Shown here piece by piece: positions 18,209 to 28,477 of a DNA stretch of 64,000 nt. Position 1 is the first letter of the stretch, and each line of letters starts with the position of its first letter. A program made the position numbers and the translations under genes. This DNA comes from a bacterium (GTDB lineage: Bacteria > Eisenbacteria > RBG-16-71-46 > CAIMUX01): the NCBI GenBank assembly GCA_030431975.1, contig JAUIHP010000013.1:121108-185107 (forward strand), read 5' to 3'. Under the pieces are notes generated by a model, which saw only the letters and a program-made list of their open reading frames with translations, searched no databases and had not been told where the DNA came from.

Positions 18209-21200
18209 ATGCACTCTTACCGCCTCCTTACTTCGAAAGCGGTCCGATCGCTCAGCCTGACGTTGCTGGCGACGATCTGTCTGCTTGGTTCTGCGATGCC
18301 CGCGGTCGCCGAAACCCTGACCACCGTACAGAACGGAAACTGGGACGACCCCGCGACATGGGACATTCGTGTTCCCGGTACGGAAGAATCCGACTCGGCC
18401 AACGTCGTTCACGACGTGTTGGTCAACACTTCGACCCCAGAGACGTCGGACCTGGTCGTCGGCACGGCGGCGGGGCCCGGGACGATCGACGTCACTTCCG
18501 GATTCCTTTCCATCTTCAACAACGGATACATCGGAGGCGGAACCAACCCCGGTGTCGTGAATCTCACGGGCGGAGCCATCGATGCCTTCACCTTGGACGT
18601 TGGAGTTCAGAGTGCGGGCGAACTGAACGTATCCGGCGGTAGCTTGGACATCGGCAGCTTTCTCGAAGAGTTTCGGGTCGGCGCCGACGGCTTTCCCGGG
18701 ACCGTAACCGTCGAAGGCGGGGATGCGACCTTCAACATCAACGGTAACGTGAACTTCGGCGCGGACGGAACCTTGCGCGTTCGCCCCACGGGCAACGGTG
18801 CTGCAGGACTGACAACGGTCCAGTCGACCGAAGCCCAGGTCATCGACCCGGGCAGCACGCTCATTTTCGACGACTCGCTTTACATGCCGCAGGTCGGCGA
18901 TAGCTGGGAGATCATCACCTTCGCTGCCAAGCAGAGCTTTGATCGATTCCTGAACATCGTGTTGCCGGAATACCTCAGTGCGGATCTTGTGAATCCCAGC
19001 GGCGAGAGTCTCGTTCTCACGATTACAGAGGTTCGCATCACCGCGATCGCGACGGACGGCCTTTTCGAGGACGGCGTTCGTGTGACGTGGACCCAGCCCA
19101 GCGGCTTGGAGTTCATCAACCGCGTCTACCGCACCGACCCGGAGATTCCGGAGACGGTCTTCCTCTCCAAGGTCGCGGCGACGGACACTCTATTCTTCGA
19201 TACGACAGGCGATCCGGACAAGATCTACACCTACTGTGTCGAACGTGAGAACACCCTCGATCCCGGTGCACCGATTGAGTCCTTCTGCGATGACGGATTC
19301 CGAAAGATCTTCGCGCCGGTCCAGGTCAAGGCCTCAGGCGGCATCTTCTCCGACCTGGTCCGCGTGACCTGGATCGACCGCTCCAATATCGAGGCCGGCT
19401 ACGCGATCTACCGCGGGGTGCCTGGTGACCCGGACCCGCCTCTTTTGACGACGGTTGGCCCCAACATTCAACTCTACGACGACATGACGGCAGACCAGGG
19501 TGTGTCCTACGAGTACACCGTTCGGGCCGTTGACGACATGGCCTTTGAGTCCGCAGGGTCCAGTGATGTGGGTATCCGAGGATTCATCCTTCCTCCAGGC
19601 AACGTCATGGCCACGGACGGAATCTTCGACGACAAGGTCGTCATCACTTGGGAAGACCTGACCGAGGAAGAGTTCGAGTTCCGCATCTACCGGGACGACG
19701 TCTTCCTGGCCACGGTCGACGCGGACGAAACCTCCTACGCGGACATGACCGGACTCGGAACGCAACACCTTTACGAAGTGGTCTCCGTGCTCGAACTTTC
19801 CGGACCCACCTACGTCGAATCCGAACGCGTCGGCGATGAAGGTATCGGTGGACCACAAACTTTGGCCCCGCCGTCGGATGTCTCGGCTTCAGACAGCCTC
19901 TTTGACGACAAGGTCCGGATCACCTGGACGGACGACGTTCCCAACGAGTCCGGGTTCGAGATTCGCCGGGACGGACAGCTCATCGGCGAAGTCGGCGCCA
20001 ACGCAACTTCGTTCGAGGACTTCGATGCCGTAGCCCCGACGTCATACGACTACTGCGTTACGGCCGTCGCTGACTCCGGCGGAACCTCTGTTGCGGTCTG
20101 CGACCTGGGCGTGCGCTCCGAAGTCGTTTCCGCCACCAACGTCGAGGCCACAGACGGCGAGTACGAAGACTTCGTGCGGCTGACCTGGGAGAGCGAGTCC
20201 ACTACGGCGGTTCTCTTCAAGATTCAACAGGACGGTGCGGTCGTGAAGACCGTTGCGGCGGACTACCGCAGCTGTGATGTCGGGCAGAATGTGCCGACGG
20301 GACAGACCTCCACCTTTTGCGTCATTGCCGTCACACCACTGGGCGTCGAGGCGGCCCCAACTTGTGATGACGGTTTCCGTACGCTGCTGCCACCCACCGA
20401 TGTTTCGGCCACCGATGACGACTTCGAGGATCGGACGTTGATCACGTGGACGGACAACTCCCAGGTCGAAAGTGGCTACCGCATTCTCCGTGAGTCCGTC
20501 GAGAATCCGATGGGCCCCGAAGAGGTCGGTACCGTCGCGGCGAACCGGACCGCTTACATCGACGACCAGACGGCCACGGCCGGAGTGGTCTATGAGTACT
20601 CCGTCGCCACGATCGACGGGTTCAGCGACACGCAGTCGTATGACTCCCCCGTAGCCACGGACAACGGTTCCCGGAAACTCAACCCGCCAACCAACCTCAC
20701 GGCGTCACAGGGTGAGTTCGAGAGCAAGATCCTCCTGACTTGGAAGGACAACTCCTTCGTCGAGTCGTCATTCGACATCTTCCGGGACGATGTCTTTCTG
20801 ACCAACATCCCGGCAGACTCCGAGGAGTACGAGGACACGACCGTTGATTTCGGCGCCTCGCACGATTACGAGGTTCGTACCGTGGACGTCAACGGCAGCT
20901 CCGACCCCGCCGCCGCCACCGGTTTCACCCGGCTGCAACCGCCGGCATCGGTGAACGCGTCGGACGACTACATCGGATTCGTCAACATCGTTTGGACCGA
21001 CGAGTCGGCCGTCGAGACGGGTTATCGGGTCACGAAGGACGGCGTCGTCATTGCGAACCTCCCGGCGAACATCACGTCCCACGTAGACGTCGCCGGAAGC
21101 GCCGGAGACGTCGCCGAATACTGCGTCTTCACCGTTTCCGGTGGAGAGGTCTCGGAAGCCGGGTGCGACGAAGGGCGATTCGCTTTGGACACGCCTGCCG

Positions 21201-24200
21201 GAGAATCGTTCACCGATCGTATCCAACCGCACACTCAGGCGGCGCTGGGCTTCGGAGAGAACGTCGCCGTGGACGGTGACTGGGCTATGGTGTCTGGATC
21301 CTCGGGTAGCGCCTCGGTTCACATGTTCAAACGCGACAATGAAGGCAACTGGACGGAAACCCAGGTTTGGCGAGGATCCTCCGCCTTGAACTATGGAGGC
21401 TCCATCGCCATCGATGGAGACTTTGCCTTCATTGGAACCGAATTCGACAACGCTACGGTTTCCGGTGGAGGAAGCGTCGCCGTCCTGAAGCGAAATGGGG
21501 ACACGTGGCAGAACCACCAGGTCGTCGAGGCGAGTAACATCGCGGTCGATCGCGAGTTCGGGACCGCCATCGAGGTGGACGGAGACTACATGGTCGTCTC
21601 CGCCGGATCGGGAGACGCCTATGCTTTTGAACGCGACCCGAGCACGGACCTGTGGAATGAGAGGACCCGGATCGGCGCAGGGCTCACCTTGGACGCAGTT
21701 CCCCAGATAGCTATCGACGGGAACACGATTGTCCTGGGCAACCCGGGAGACGACGACGCAGGAAACTCCGCGGGTGCGGTCCACATCTTTGCACGCGAAG
21801 ATACCGGCTGGGTGGAGAAGGAGAAACTGATCGCATCCAACGCGGCGGCGACTCAGATCTTCGGTTTTCGGGTGAAGATCGTCGGCAACCGCTTTATCGC
21901 GACCTCGTTGATCGGCATCGACACGGCCACGGTCCACGTCTACGAGTTCGAATCCGGTTCATGGTCGGAGACCGACCTGATCACGACCACCGACGGCAGC
22001 GTGATCAATGCGGAGCTGGGCAAGGACCACTTCCTACTCGCTCTCACAGGTTCCGGGTTCATCAAGAGACCGGTCGACGTCTACTTCCGCGACCCCGCCG
22101 ACGGTTGGATCCAGGGCCGCCGGCTCTTCTCGGATGGTCCCAATCAAAACGATTCCTTCGGCACCGACATGGAGATCGGTGAGGACATCACCCTCATTGG
22201 GGCTCGCATCGAAGACAAGGCCGCGTTCCCCGTCGCCACGACAAGTGCACCCGGACTGGTTGAGGCTTCGGACGGCGAGTACGACAACCGCGTCCGCGTC
22301 GAGTGGAAAGACCAGTCCATCAACGAGGACGGGTTCAACGTCTACCGTGACGGCGTCCTCATCACCACGACCGGCCCGAATACCACTTCCTACAATGACT
22401 TTGATGCGATTCCCGGACGGGTCCACACCTACGGGGTGTCGTCCGTAGCCGGAAACTTCGAGTCCACGGTTCGGACGGAACTAGGTTGGATGGAGCCGGA
22501 CGGTACGATCGCCGGAAACGTCAGCACCCGGGCCGGTGCTGCGGTCGAAAACGTGGAGATCTGTCTCGATCCCAATCCGGGACGTTCGTTGCTCTTCGAC
22601 GGTGACCAGGGATACCTCCTGGTCGACAAGGCTCGCATTCCGACCTCGGCGTTCACGATCGAGTTCTGGCTAAGGGCTCCAAACCTCAACGGGACCATCC
22701 TTCGTTGGTCCACTCCCAATCAGACCGATGCGATCCGCATCTATTACGCCGGAGCCGCGTTCCACTTCGTGTTGGATGGAGTGCAGAGGTCGCAGTTTGC
22801 GGACGCAACGGGCAACGAGTGGCACCATGTCGCCCTGTCCTGGCGAGGGAATCGCTTTGCGGATGTCTACTTGGACGGCCAACTGCAGGGAACGATCAAC
22901 TGGCCCAGTACGCCGAGCTTTGAACCCGAGGGACTCCTTTCCATCGGAGGCAATCCGGGCAACATCAACCATCTCGGTGAGCTCGACGAAGTCCGCGTCT
23001 GGGATCGCACGCTGGACGCCAGTGAGATCGATGCGAACTACAACCGCCGCCTCACAGGTGGAGAGAATGGACTGGCCTCCTACTATCCGATGGACGAAGC
23101 GGAGGGCGTGGCGACCGCGGACCTAGGCTACAACCGCAGAAACGGTGCGTTCTCGGGCGGTGTCTTCTGGTCCGACTCCGGTTCGCCGGTCAACGTCTGC
23201 GGTCTGACCGACATCGAAGGCAACTACACGATTCCGAATCTTCACTACAGTGAGGCGACGACCTTCCAGGTCACGCCGTCACTGGGTGAGCGGACATTTG
23301 AACCGGCCTTCAAGTCGATCACGCTCGACGAGGAGACTCCGGTCCAGAACGAGATCCAGTTCCTGGACATCACCTCCTTCGCCCTGGCGGGTTTCATCAA
23401 CGTGGATGACTTCGAAGGATGTCTCGTCGAGGGAGTCCAGATCCTCGTCGACGGCGAGTTTGCCGGCGTCACGGACGCGGACGGCAGCTTCACGGTGGCC
23501 GCCCAGCCCGGCACTCGCGTGATCACTCCGGAGCTCGAGGGACGCACCTTCGAACCGGCCTCGCGAACGTTCGAGGTCTCCGCTGACATCGCAGCGATCC
23601 AGTTCGAGGACACCACCCGCCGATACCTGCGAGGCAACGTCGGAGGCGGATGCGACCTCTCTATCGGAACGGTGACCCTCGAGATCACAGCAGAAGACGG
23701 TTGTCTGGATCCCATCCAAGTCCAGGCCGACGCCGCCTTCGAGATTCAGCTCCCGGCCAAGAGCTATCTCGTTCGCGTCGCGGACGTCCAGAACGTGCCA
23801 AGTTCCCTCGATCGGGCCGCAATCCTGGCCTTCTTCGAGAACCTGGGTGCGGTTCCGGTCGACCTTTCGACCGACGACGTCACGCAGAACTTCACGTATC
23901 GTGCGCCGGTCTCGATCGCAATCACGGGTCTCCCGGATCCGATCTGCGACGGGCAGACCCTGACCGACCCGGAAACCGGAGTTTCCTTCCCGGCCGTGCC
24001 CGTCATTGCGCAGGGCGACTCCGTGGTCGTGACGGTGGAACTCTTTGAAGACTACGGCAACGGTAACGTCTGTCCGGTCGACAGCGCGACGGTCACGATC
24101 TTCGACGAGATCCAGGACATCGAGGATGAACCGGTCACTCTGACCGTCGTCAACGGCGTGGCGACTTACACGACGCGAGCCAATACACCGAACACGAACG

Positions 24201-26464
24201 CGGGTCGCATCGACCAGGCCGGCAACGACCGCTCCTATCAGAAGCCGCTTACGGCGTTCGCTGAGATTCCGGGACTCGATCCGCTCCAGGCCACGGAGTG
24301 GGTCATCGTCACGGGTTCGCGCCCCCGTTCGGGAACGTTCGTCACGGCGACGACCGAAGAGTTCCCGATCCTCATCCTACGTGACCCTCCGGGTGACGCT
24401 TCGTCATCGTTCTACTCGCAGGGTGTGACCACGGAAACCGTGATCTCCGGCAACGTCCTCGAGAGCCTCTCCGGCACGATCGAAAACTCGGTCAAGGGCG
24501 GTATCAAGTTCGACAAGGGTACACCGTTCTTCACAACGGAGACCGAAGGTGTGCTCACGACCAAGTTCGGCATCGAAATCGGTGTCGAGGTCGGAGTTGG
24601 TGGAGAACTCGTCGTGACGACGACGACGACCGAATCCTTCGCGACTTCGGCTGAGGATGTGATCGTCGGCGCCGACGGAGATGTCTACCTCGGGGTCGGG
24701 CTCAATCTGATCTTCGCCAAAGCGGACGACCTTTCGATCGACACAGGAACCTGCACCATCCAGCGAACACAATCGGTTCGATTCGGCGGAGACGAGAACG
24801 CGTTCGACACGGTCTATCTCTTCACCGAGAACCATATCAAGGGCGTCATCATCCCGCAGCTGGAGGAGCTTGCAGTCCTCGAGCCGGACAGTGCCGCAGT
24901 CTTCAACTCGAACATCACCAACTGGCAGAACCAGTTGACCCGCAACCAGACTCTCAAGGATCAGGCCGTCTTCGTCGAGAACCGTTCTTTCAGTGCGGGC
25001 GCGGACTTTGAGTTCGAGACGACAGTTGCGCGGGATACCACGATCACCGGCACGGTCGGCATCTTCTCCGAGTCCGAAGCGTCGGTGGAATTCGACTTCA
25101 CCGAGTCGGGATCCGGTACGACGAACGTCTTCGGCATCAACTGGACATTCAATGCAACGGCGACCGTGACCTCGACGGAAAGCGGCGAGCTGACCGTCGG
25201 CTACAACCTGTCCGATGACGACGTGGGAGACTTCTTCTCCGTCGACATTTTCCAGGATCCGTTCTACAAGACCCCGGTCTTCAAGCTGAAGAGTGGCCGG
25301 AGCTCCTGCCCTTGGGAACCAGGGACGCAGCCCCGTGACAGCATTGTCGTGGCCGTCGAGCCGCGCAATCAGATCGAGGTTCCGGCGGACGGCATGGCGG
25401 AGTTCACCATCACCCTGACCAACGAGAGTCCAAGCGGAGAACTTCGGGAGTATGCGATCGTCCCTGTCACGGCTTCGAACCCGTTCGGCGCCAAGCTCAA
25501 CCTGGACGGCAGCGGCTTCCCGACAGAACGCTCGATCTTTGTCGACGCCTTCCCGAACAATGTTCAGACGCTGACTTTGACCGTGGAACGCGGCCCGAGC
25601 CGGTACTTCTACGAGGACATCAAACTCTTCGTCGTCCCGCCGTGCGAGTTGGCCAACTTCCGCAACGGAGGCCCGCTTCAGTTTGCCGATACGCTCAGCT
25701 TCAGCGTTTCTTTCGAGGCGCCGTGCAGCGATATCACGCTCTTCCAGCCCCGACCGGACTGGAACTTCAACCAATCGACTTCGGAGGCCACGGACGACAC
25801 CCTGACGGTGACGCTTTCCGGCTTCGAGTTTGCCATCAGCGAATCCGACAGCATCGAATCGGTTGGCGCCGAGTACCGCCGCATCGGAACGGAGAACTGG
25901 TTCCCGATCGGAAGCGAGATCGCCCGTGACGACCTTCCGGTCCTCGGTAACGGATCGCCGGGCAGCGTCATCATTCCGTGGGACGTCAGCGGCATCCCGG
26001 ACGGGGAGTACGAGATTCGCGCCTTCACCCGATGTGATCAGCGCAACTTCTCCACCACGGCTTCGGGCCGCATCGACCGCGAGCGTCCGGAAGTGTTCGG
26101 CGATCCTCAGCCGGCCGACTTGGAGCTCGCACTGGGTGACCAGATCTCGATCGACTTTGACGAGCCGATTGACTGCAGCACGGTAACCCCGACTCGAGTC
26201 ACGCTGGTTGTCGACGCGACGGACGAGGCTGTCATCTTCGACCTGCAGTGCGACGGCGATCAGATCATCCTGGATGCCGCCGACTCCGCACTGGACCTCC
26301 TCGAGGTCAGACCCTGCGGGCCCGCGTCGAAGGCGTTCGTGACCTCGCCGGGAACGAGCTCGAGAATCCGCGCAGTTGGACGTTCGAAGTTCGCCGGAGT
26401 GAGTTCGTTTGGGCCAGCTCCGACGTCAGTCGCGAGGCGCCGTTCCGTTCGCCGGGACAGCTGA
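18209..26464 (+). CDS. Giant multidomain surface protein 2, 5' part up to frameshift
   Basis: ATG 18209 has AAGGAGAG 8 nt upstream and starts a signal peptide ('LTLLATICLLGSAMPAVAE'). Then: a G8/pectate-lyase-like strand-repeat region ('NGNWDDPATWD', 'GTIDVTSG', 'LNVSGGSL') to about residue 230, eight Fn3-like repeats (275-985), an FG-GAP-like propeller (about 1000-1340), a ninth Fn3, a LamG domain (about 1465-1630), carboxypeptidase-regulatory-like units, and the long region shared with the 3..8783 protein. Homology stops at about 26305: after 'SALDLLE' the frame runs into unrelated sequence to the stop at 26464, and the paralogous sequence continues one frame over. The true gene is therefore 18209-28413, about 3401 residues with one missing base. 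Likely an exported adhesin or structural protein (inference). Confidence 0.9.
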   Translation: MHSYRLLTSKAVRSLSLTLLATICLLGSAMPAVAETLTTVQNGNWDDPATWDIRVPGTEESDSANVVHDVLVNTSTPETSDLVVGTAAGPGTIDVTSGFLSIFNNGYIGGGTNPGVVNLTGGAIDAFTLDVGVQSAGELNVSGGSLDIGSFLEEFRVGADGFPGTVTVEGGDATFNINGNVNFGADGTLRVRPTGNGAAGLTTVQSTEAQVIDPGSTLIFDDSLYMPQVGDSWEIITFAAKQSFDRFLNIVLPEYLSADLVNPSGESLVLTITEVRITAIATDGLFEDGVRVTWTQPSGLEFINRVYRTDPEIPETVFLSKVAATDTLFFDTTGDPDKIYTYCVERENTLDPGAPIESFCDDGFRKIFAPVQVKASGGIFSDLVRVTWIDRSNIEAGYAIYRGVPGDPDPPLLTTVGPNIQLYDDMTADQGVSYEYTVRAVDDMAFESAGSSDVGIRGFILPPGNVMATDGIFDDKVVITWEDLTEEEFEFRIYRDDVFLATVDADETSYADMTGLGTQHLYEVVSVLELSGPTYVESERVGDEGIGGPQTLAPPSDVSASDSLFDDKVRITWTDDVPNESGFEIRRDGQLIGEVGANATSFEDFDAVAPTSYDYCVTAVADSGGTSVAVCDLGVRSEVVSATNVEATDGEYEDFVRLTWESESTTAVLFKIQQDGAVVKTVAADYRSCDVGQNVPTGQTSTFCVIAVTPLGVEAAPTCDDGFRTLLPPTDVSATDDDFEDRTLITWTDNSQVESGYRILRESVENPMGPEEVGTVAANRTAYIDDQTATAGVVYEYSVATIDGFSDTQSYDSPVATDNGSRKLNPPTNLTASQGEFESKILLTWKDNSFVESSFDIFRDDVFLTNIPADSEEYEDTTVDFGASHDYEVRTVDVNGSSDPAAATGFTRLQPPASVNASDDYIGFVNIVWTDESAVETGYRVTKDGVVIANLPANITSHVDVAGSAGDVAEYCVFTVSGGEVSEAGCDEGRFALDTPAGESFTDRIQPHTQAALGFGENVAVDGDWAMVSGSSGSASVHMFKRDNEGNWTETQVWRGSSALNYGGSIAIDGDFAFIGTEFDNATVSGGGSVAVLKRNGDTWQNHQVVEASNIAVDREFGTAIEVDGDYMVVSAGSGDAYAFERDPSTDLWNERTRIGAGLTLDAVPQIAIDGNTIVLGNPGDDDAGNSAGAVHIFAREDTGWVEKEKLIASNAAATQIFGFRVKIVGNRFIATSLIGIDTATVHVYEFESGSWSETDLITTTDGSVINAELGKDHFLLALTGSGFIKRPVDVYFRDPADGWIQGRRLFSDGPNQNDSFGTDMEIGEDITLIGARIEDKAAFPVATTSAPGLVEASDGEYDNRVRVEWKDQSINEDGFNVYRDGVLITTTGPNTTSYNDFDAIPGRVHTYGVSSVAGNFESTVRTELGWMEPDGTIAGNVSTRAGAAVENVEICLDPNPGRSLLFDGDQGYLLVDKARIPTSAFTIEFWLRAPNLNGTILRWSTPNQTDAIRIYYAGAAFHFVLDGVQRSQFADATGNEWHHVALSWRGNRFADVYLDGQLQGTINWPSTPSFEPEGLLSIGGNPGNINHLGELDEVRVWDRTLDASEIDANYNRRLTGGENGLASYYPMDEAEGVATADLGYNRRNGAFSGGVFWSDSGSPVNVCGLTDIEGNYTIPNLHYSEATTFQVTPSLGERTFEPAFKSITLDEETPVQNEIQFLDITSFALAGFINVDDFEGCLVEGVQILVDGEFAGVTDADGSFTVAAQPGTRVITPELEGRTFEPASRTFEVSADIAAIQFEDTTRRYLRGNVGGGCDLSIGTVTLEITAEDGCLDPIQVQADAAFEIQLPAKSYLVRVADVQNVPSSLDRAAILAFFENLGAVPVDLSTDDVTQNFTYRAPVSIAITGLPDPICDGQTLTDPETGVSFPAVPVIAQGDSVVVTVELFEDYGNGNVCPVDSATVTIFDEIQDIEDEPVTLTVVNGVATYTTRANTPNTNAGRIDQAGNDRSYQKPLTAFAEIPGLDPLQATEWVIVTGSRPRSGTFVTATTEEFPILILRDPPGDASSSFYSQGVTTETVISGNVLESLSGTIENSVKGGIKFDKGTPFFTTETEGVLTTKFGIEIGVEVGVGGELVVTTTTTESFATSAEDVIVGADGDVYLGVGLNLIFAKADDLSIDTGTCTIQRTQSVRFGGDENAFDTVYLFTENHIKGVIIPQLEELAVLEPDSAAVFNSNITNWQNQLTRNQTLKDQAVFVENRSFSAGADFEFETTVARDTTITGTVGIFSESEASVEFDFTESGSGTTNVFGINWTFNATATVTSTESGELTVGYNLSDDDVGDFFSVDIFQDPFYKTPVFKLKSGRSSCPWEPGTQPRDSIVVAVEPRNQIEVPADGMAEFTITLTNESPSGELREYAIVPVTASNPFGAKLNLDGSGFPTERSIFVDAFPNNVQTLTLTVERGPSRYFYEDIKLFVVPPCELANFRNGGPLQFADTLSFSVSFEAPCSDITLFQPRPDWNFNQSTSEATDDTLTVTLSGFEFAISESDSIESVGAEYRRIGTENWFPIGSEIARDDLPVLGNGSPGSVIIPWDVSGIPDGEYEIRAFTRCDQRNFSTTASGRIDRERPEVFGDPQPADLELALGDQISIDFDEPIDCSTVTPTRVTLVVDATDEAVIFDLQCDGDQIILDAADSALDLLEVRPCGPASKAFVTSPGTSSRIRAVGRSKFAGVSSFGPAPTSVARRRSVRRDS
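26300..26310 (+). other. Single-nucleotide frameshift site in giant gene 2
   Basis: The paralogue at 3..8783 reads 'LSVLEGQTMIVRAG' here. This gene reads 'LDLLE' in one frame and 'GQTLRARVEG' in the next frame, with the switch at CTCGAG|GTCAG. One extra G would restore a continuous protein. No slippery heptamer is visible, so a true mutation or an assembly/sequencing error is more likely than programmed frameshifting. Confidence 0.88.
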
Positions 26465-28413
26465 CTGCACGACTCGTCAACGGTACCGGAGAGAATCAGA
26501 CCTATGAGCTGATCGACCTCCCGACGTGGCTAAGCACGGCACAGGGAGTGGGACAGGTCAACGCAGGCGCCGAGCTGGATGTCGACTTCGACATCGACCC
26601 CGACTTGGCGATCGGGAGCTACACGGCGACATTGAGGGCGGCCGTACCGGACTCCGCAACCGCGCAGTTCTTCCTGCCGCTTGACGCTCAGGTCGACATC
26701 GTTTGCTCGCCGCCGACCTGGGCGTTCCAACCGTCGGACTACGAGTACACGATGACCGCGGTGCTCCGTGTCTCGGTTGACGGTGTTCAAACGGCGGACC
26801 CCAACGATGTCATTGCGGCGTACGTCGGAAGTCAGATCCGCGGGATCGGAAGCCCGATCTACGTCCCCGAAGTGGACAGTTGGTTGGTTTTCATGAACGT
26901 CCACAGCAACATCGTGGCCGGAGAGAACGTCCGCTTCCGCGTCTACGACGACAGCGAGTGCCGGGCCTACAACTCCGCCAGTGACTTCATCCGGTTCGAG
27001 TCGGATCGTCGTCGCGGAACTCCGGAGTTCCCGATTCTGCTCGAGGCCGAGGACGCTCCTCCGCAGGACGTTCAGCTGGTCAATCTGGATGAGGGTTGGA
27101 CCTGGTTCTCGCTGAGCCGCGTTGCTCTCGACATGAGCGTGTTCAGCGTGCTTGCCGATCTCAATCCTTCCGAAGGAGACCTCATCAAGTCACAGTTCGG
27201 CGGATTCTCCGTCTACGACCCCACGGTCGGATGGGTCGGAAGTTTGACCGAACTGGATGTCCGCAGCAGCTACGCCATTCGCCTCTCGTCGAGTGGAACC
27301 CTGCAGCATGAGGGTACGGCCGCGGATCCGATGATTCCGATTCCGGTCGTCGACGGCTGGAACTGGATCGGCTACCCGTTACTGAACGCAGAACCCGTGG
27401 GCACCGCTCTCGGTGGTCTTTCTGCTGCGGATGGAGACGTGGTCAAGGACCAGTACCGGTTCTCACACTACTCTGCGAACGACGCGGCCTGGCTCGGCGG
27501 ACTCGGAACGATGGAACCGGGACTCGGCTTCCGACTCTATCTGGACGATGCCTTCCTCGCCGCCGGCGGCCCGTCGTTCCAGTACCAGGAGAGCACACCG
27601 CTCACGCTGGCGCGCCACTCGGAGTCCGGTGATACCCACACTGGCGGTGCGGACTACGAAGGTCTGGTTCTCAAACTGTGGCCGCAGGAGTCGATGAGCA
27701 CGGTCGAGACCGTCGAGCCGGCCGCGGCCAAGTTCGATCTCTCCGAGAACCTGGCACTGTCCGCGACGGAGGCACTCGAGAACCGTCCCGACTGGCAGAT
27801 CGACTTCGGCTACCAACACAACATGTCCGTCATCACTTCGGTGGAACTCGACGGTCATGACTACGACATCACCGGCGCTCTTCTTGCCGCCTTCGTCGGC
27901 GACGAGCTCCGTGGGGTCACGGAACTCCAGACTGTGGGACTCGGCCGACACTACGCATTCCTCACCGTTCACAGTGACGGCGTCGAAGGCGAGACGGTTC
28001 GGTTCAAGCTCTACGACCCGGAAGGCGATGAGATCGTCGACGTCGCTGAGAGCGTCACCTTCCGTGCTGACATGGTCACGGGAACGCTCAACAGTCCGTT
28101 GATGGTTCATGCCACGTCGACACCGACGGGACCGCAGGAACCGACGCTGTCCTACAGCCTGGCTCCGCACTTCCCGAATCCGGTCAAGGCCGGTGACATC
28201 GCCATCCGCTGGTCCATTCCGACGCAGGAGACGGTCAGCCTCGGCATCTACGACGTCCAGGGTCGAGAGGTCGAGCGAGTCGTCGACGGAACGATGAACG
28301 CGGGTACCTACGTTCACAGCGTGGACGCCGACCGGTTCTCGAGTGGAATGTACTTCTACCGAATCCAAGCCGGCGACTTCCAGAAGGTCGAACGGGTCCT
28401 CGTCGTCCAGTAA
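26305..28413 (+). CDS. Giant multidomain surface protein 2, 3' part after frameshift (FlgD-type tail)
   Basis: This is the continuation of the gene starting at 18209; it has no credible start of its own (the first in-frame start upstream is a GTG at 26248 inside the other frame). It opens with the end of the SbsA-like Ig unit ('DLAGNELENPRSWTFEVRRS', broken here) and continues with an 'AYVGSQIRGIG' unit and the pair 'GWTWFSLSRVALDMSVFSVL' / 'GWNWIGYPLLNAEP'. A second 'AAFVGDELRGVTEL' unit follows, and finally a FlgD/T9SS-type Ig domain ('FPNPVKAGDIAIRW', 'VYDVQGREV'-like, 'SSGMYFYRIQAGDF') ending in RVLVVQ. All of it aligns with the 3' part of the 3..8783 protein. Confidence 0.9.
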   Translation, partial: GQTLRARVEGVRDLAGNELENPRSWTFEVRRSEFVWASSDVSREAPFRSPGQLTARLVNGTGENQTYELIDLPTWLSTAQGVGQVNAGAELDVDFDIDPDLAIGSYTATLRAAVPDSATAQFFLPLDAQVDIVCSPPTWAFQPSDYEYTMTAVLRVSVDGVQTADPNDVIAAYVGSQIRGIGSPIYVPEVDSWLVFMNVHSNIVAGENVRFRVYDDSECRAYNSASDFIRFESDRRRGTPEFPILLEAEDAPPQDVQLVNLDEGWTWFSLSRVALDMSVFSVLADLNPSEGDLIKSQFGGFSVYDPTVGWVGSLTELDVRSSYAIRLSSSGTLQHEGTAADPMIPIPVVDGWNWIGYPLLNAEPVGTALGGLSAADGDVVKDQYRFSHYSANDAAWLGGLGTMEPGLGFRLYLDDAFLAAGGPSFQYQESTPLTLARHSESGDTHTGGADYEGLVLKLWPQESMSTVETVEPAAAKFDLSENLALSATEALENRPDWQIDFGYQHNMSVITSVELDGHDYDITGALLAAFVGDELRGVTELQTVGLGRHYAFLTVHSDGVEGETVRFKLYDPEGDEIVDVAESVTFRADMVTGTLNSPLMVHATSTPTGPQEPTLSYSLAPHFPNPVKAGDIAIRWSIPTQETVSLGIYDVQGREVERVVDGTMNAGTYVHSVDADRFSSGMYFYRIQAGDFQKVERVLVVQ

Positions 28414-28428
28414 CACGATCCATCAGCA

Positions 28429-28457
28429 ACCGGTGCCGGCCACGTGTCGGCACCGGT
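28429..28457 (+). other. Hairpin between giant gene 2 and small paralogue
   Basis: ACCGGTGCCG (28429-28438) and CGGCACCGGT (28448-28457) form a perfect 10-bp inverted repeat with a 9-bp spacer. It lies between the stop at 28413 and the start at 28478, with no T tract. It is in the same position as the hairpin at 8800-8836 in the first module, although the sequences differ. Confidence 0.6.
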
Positions 28458-28477
28458 AACCAGGGAGATTCGAGAAG

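Noticed and set aside
24404..25774. 456-codon minus-strand open frame
   Set aside because: Antisense shadow of giant gene 2 at the position equivalent to the 3315-5126 shadow in its paralogue, as expected from shared codon bias.
26290..26320. Programmed -1 frameshifting in giant gene 2
   Set aside because: A -1 shift would restore the frame, but there is no slippery heptamer and no obvious downstream stem-loop; a lesion or sequence error is simpler.
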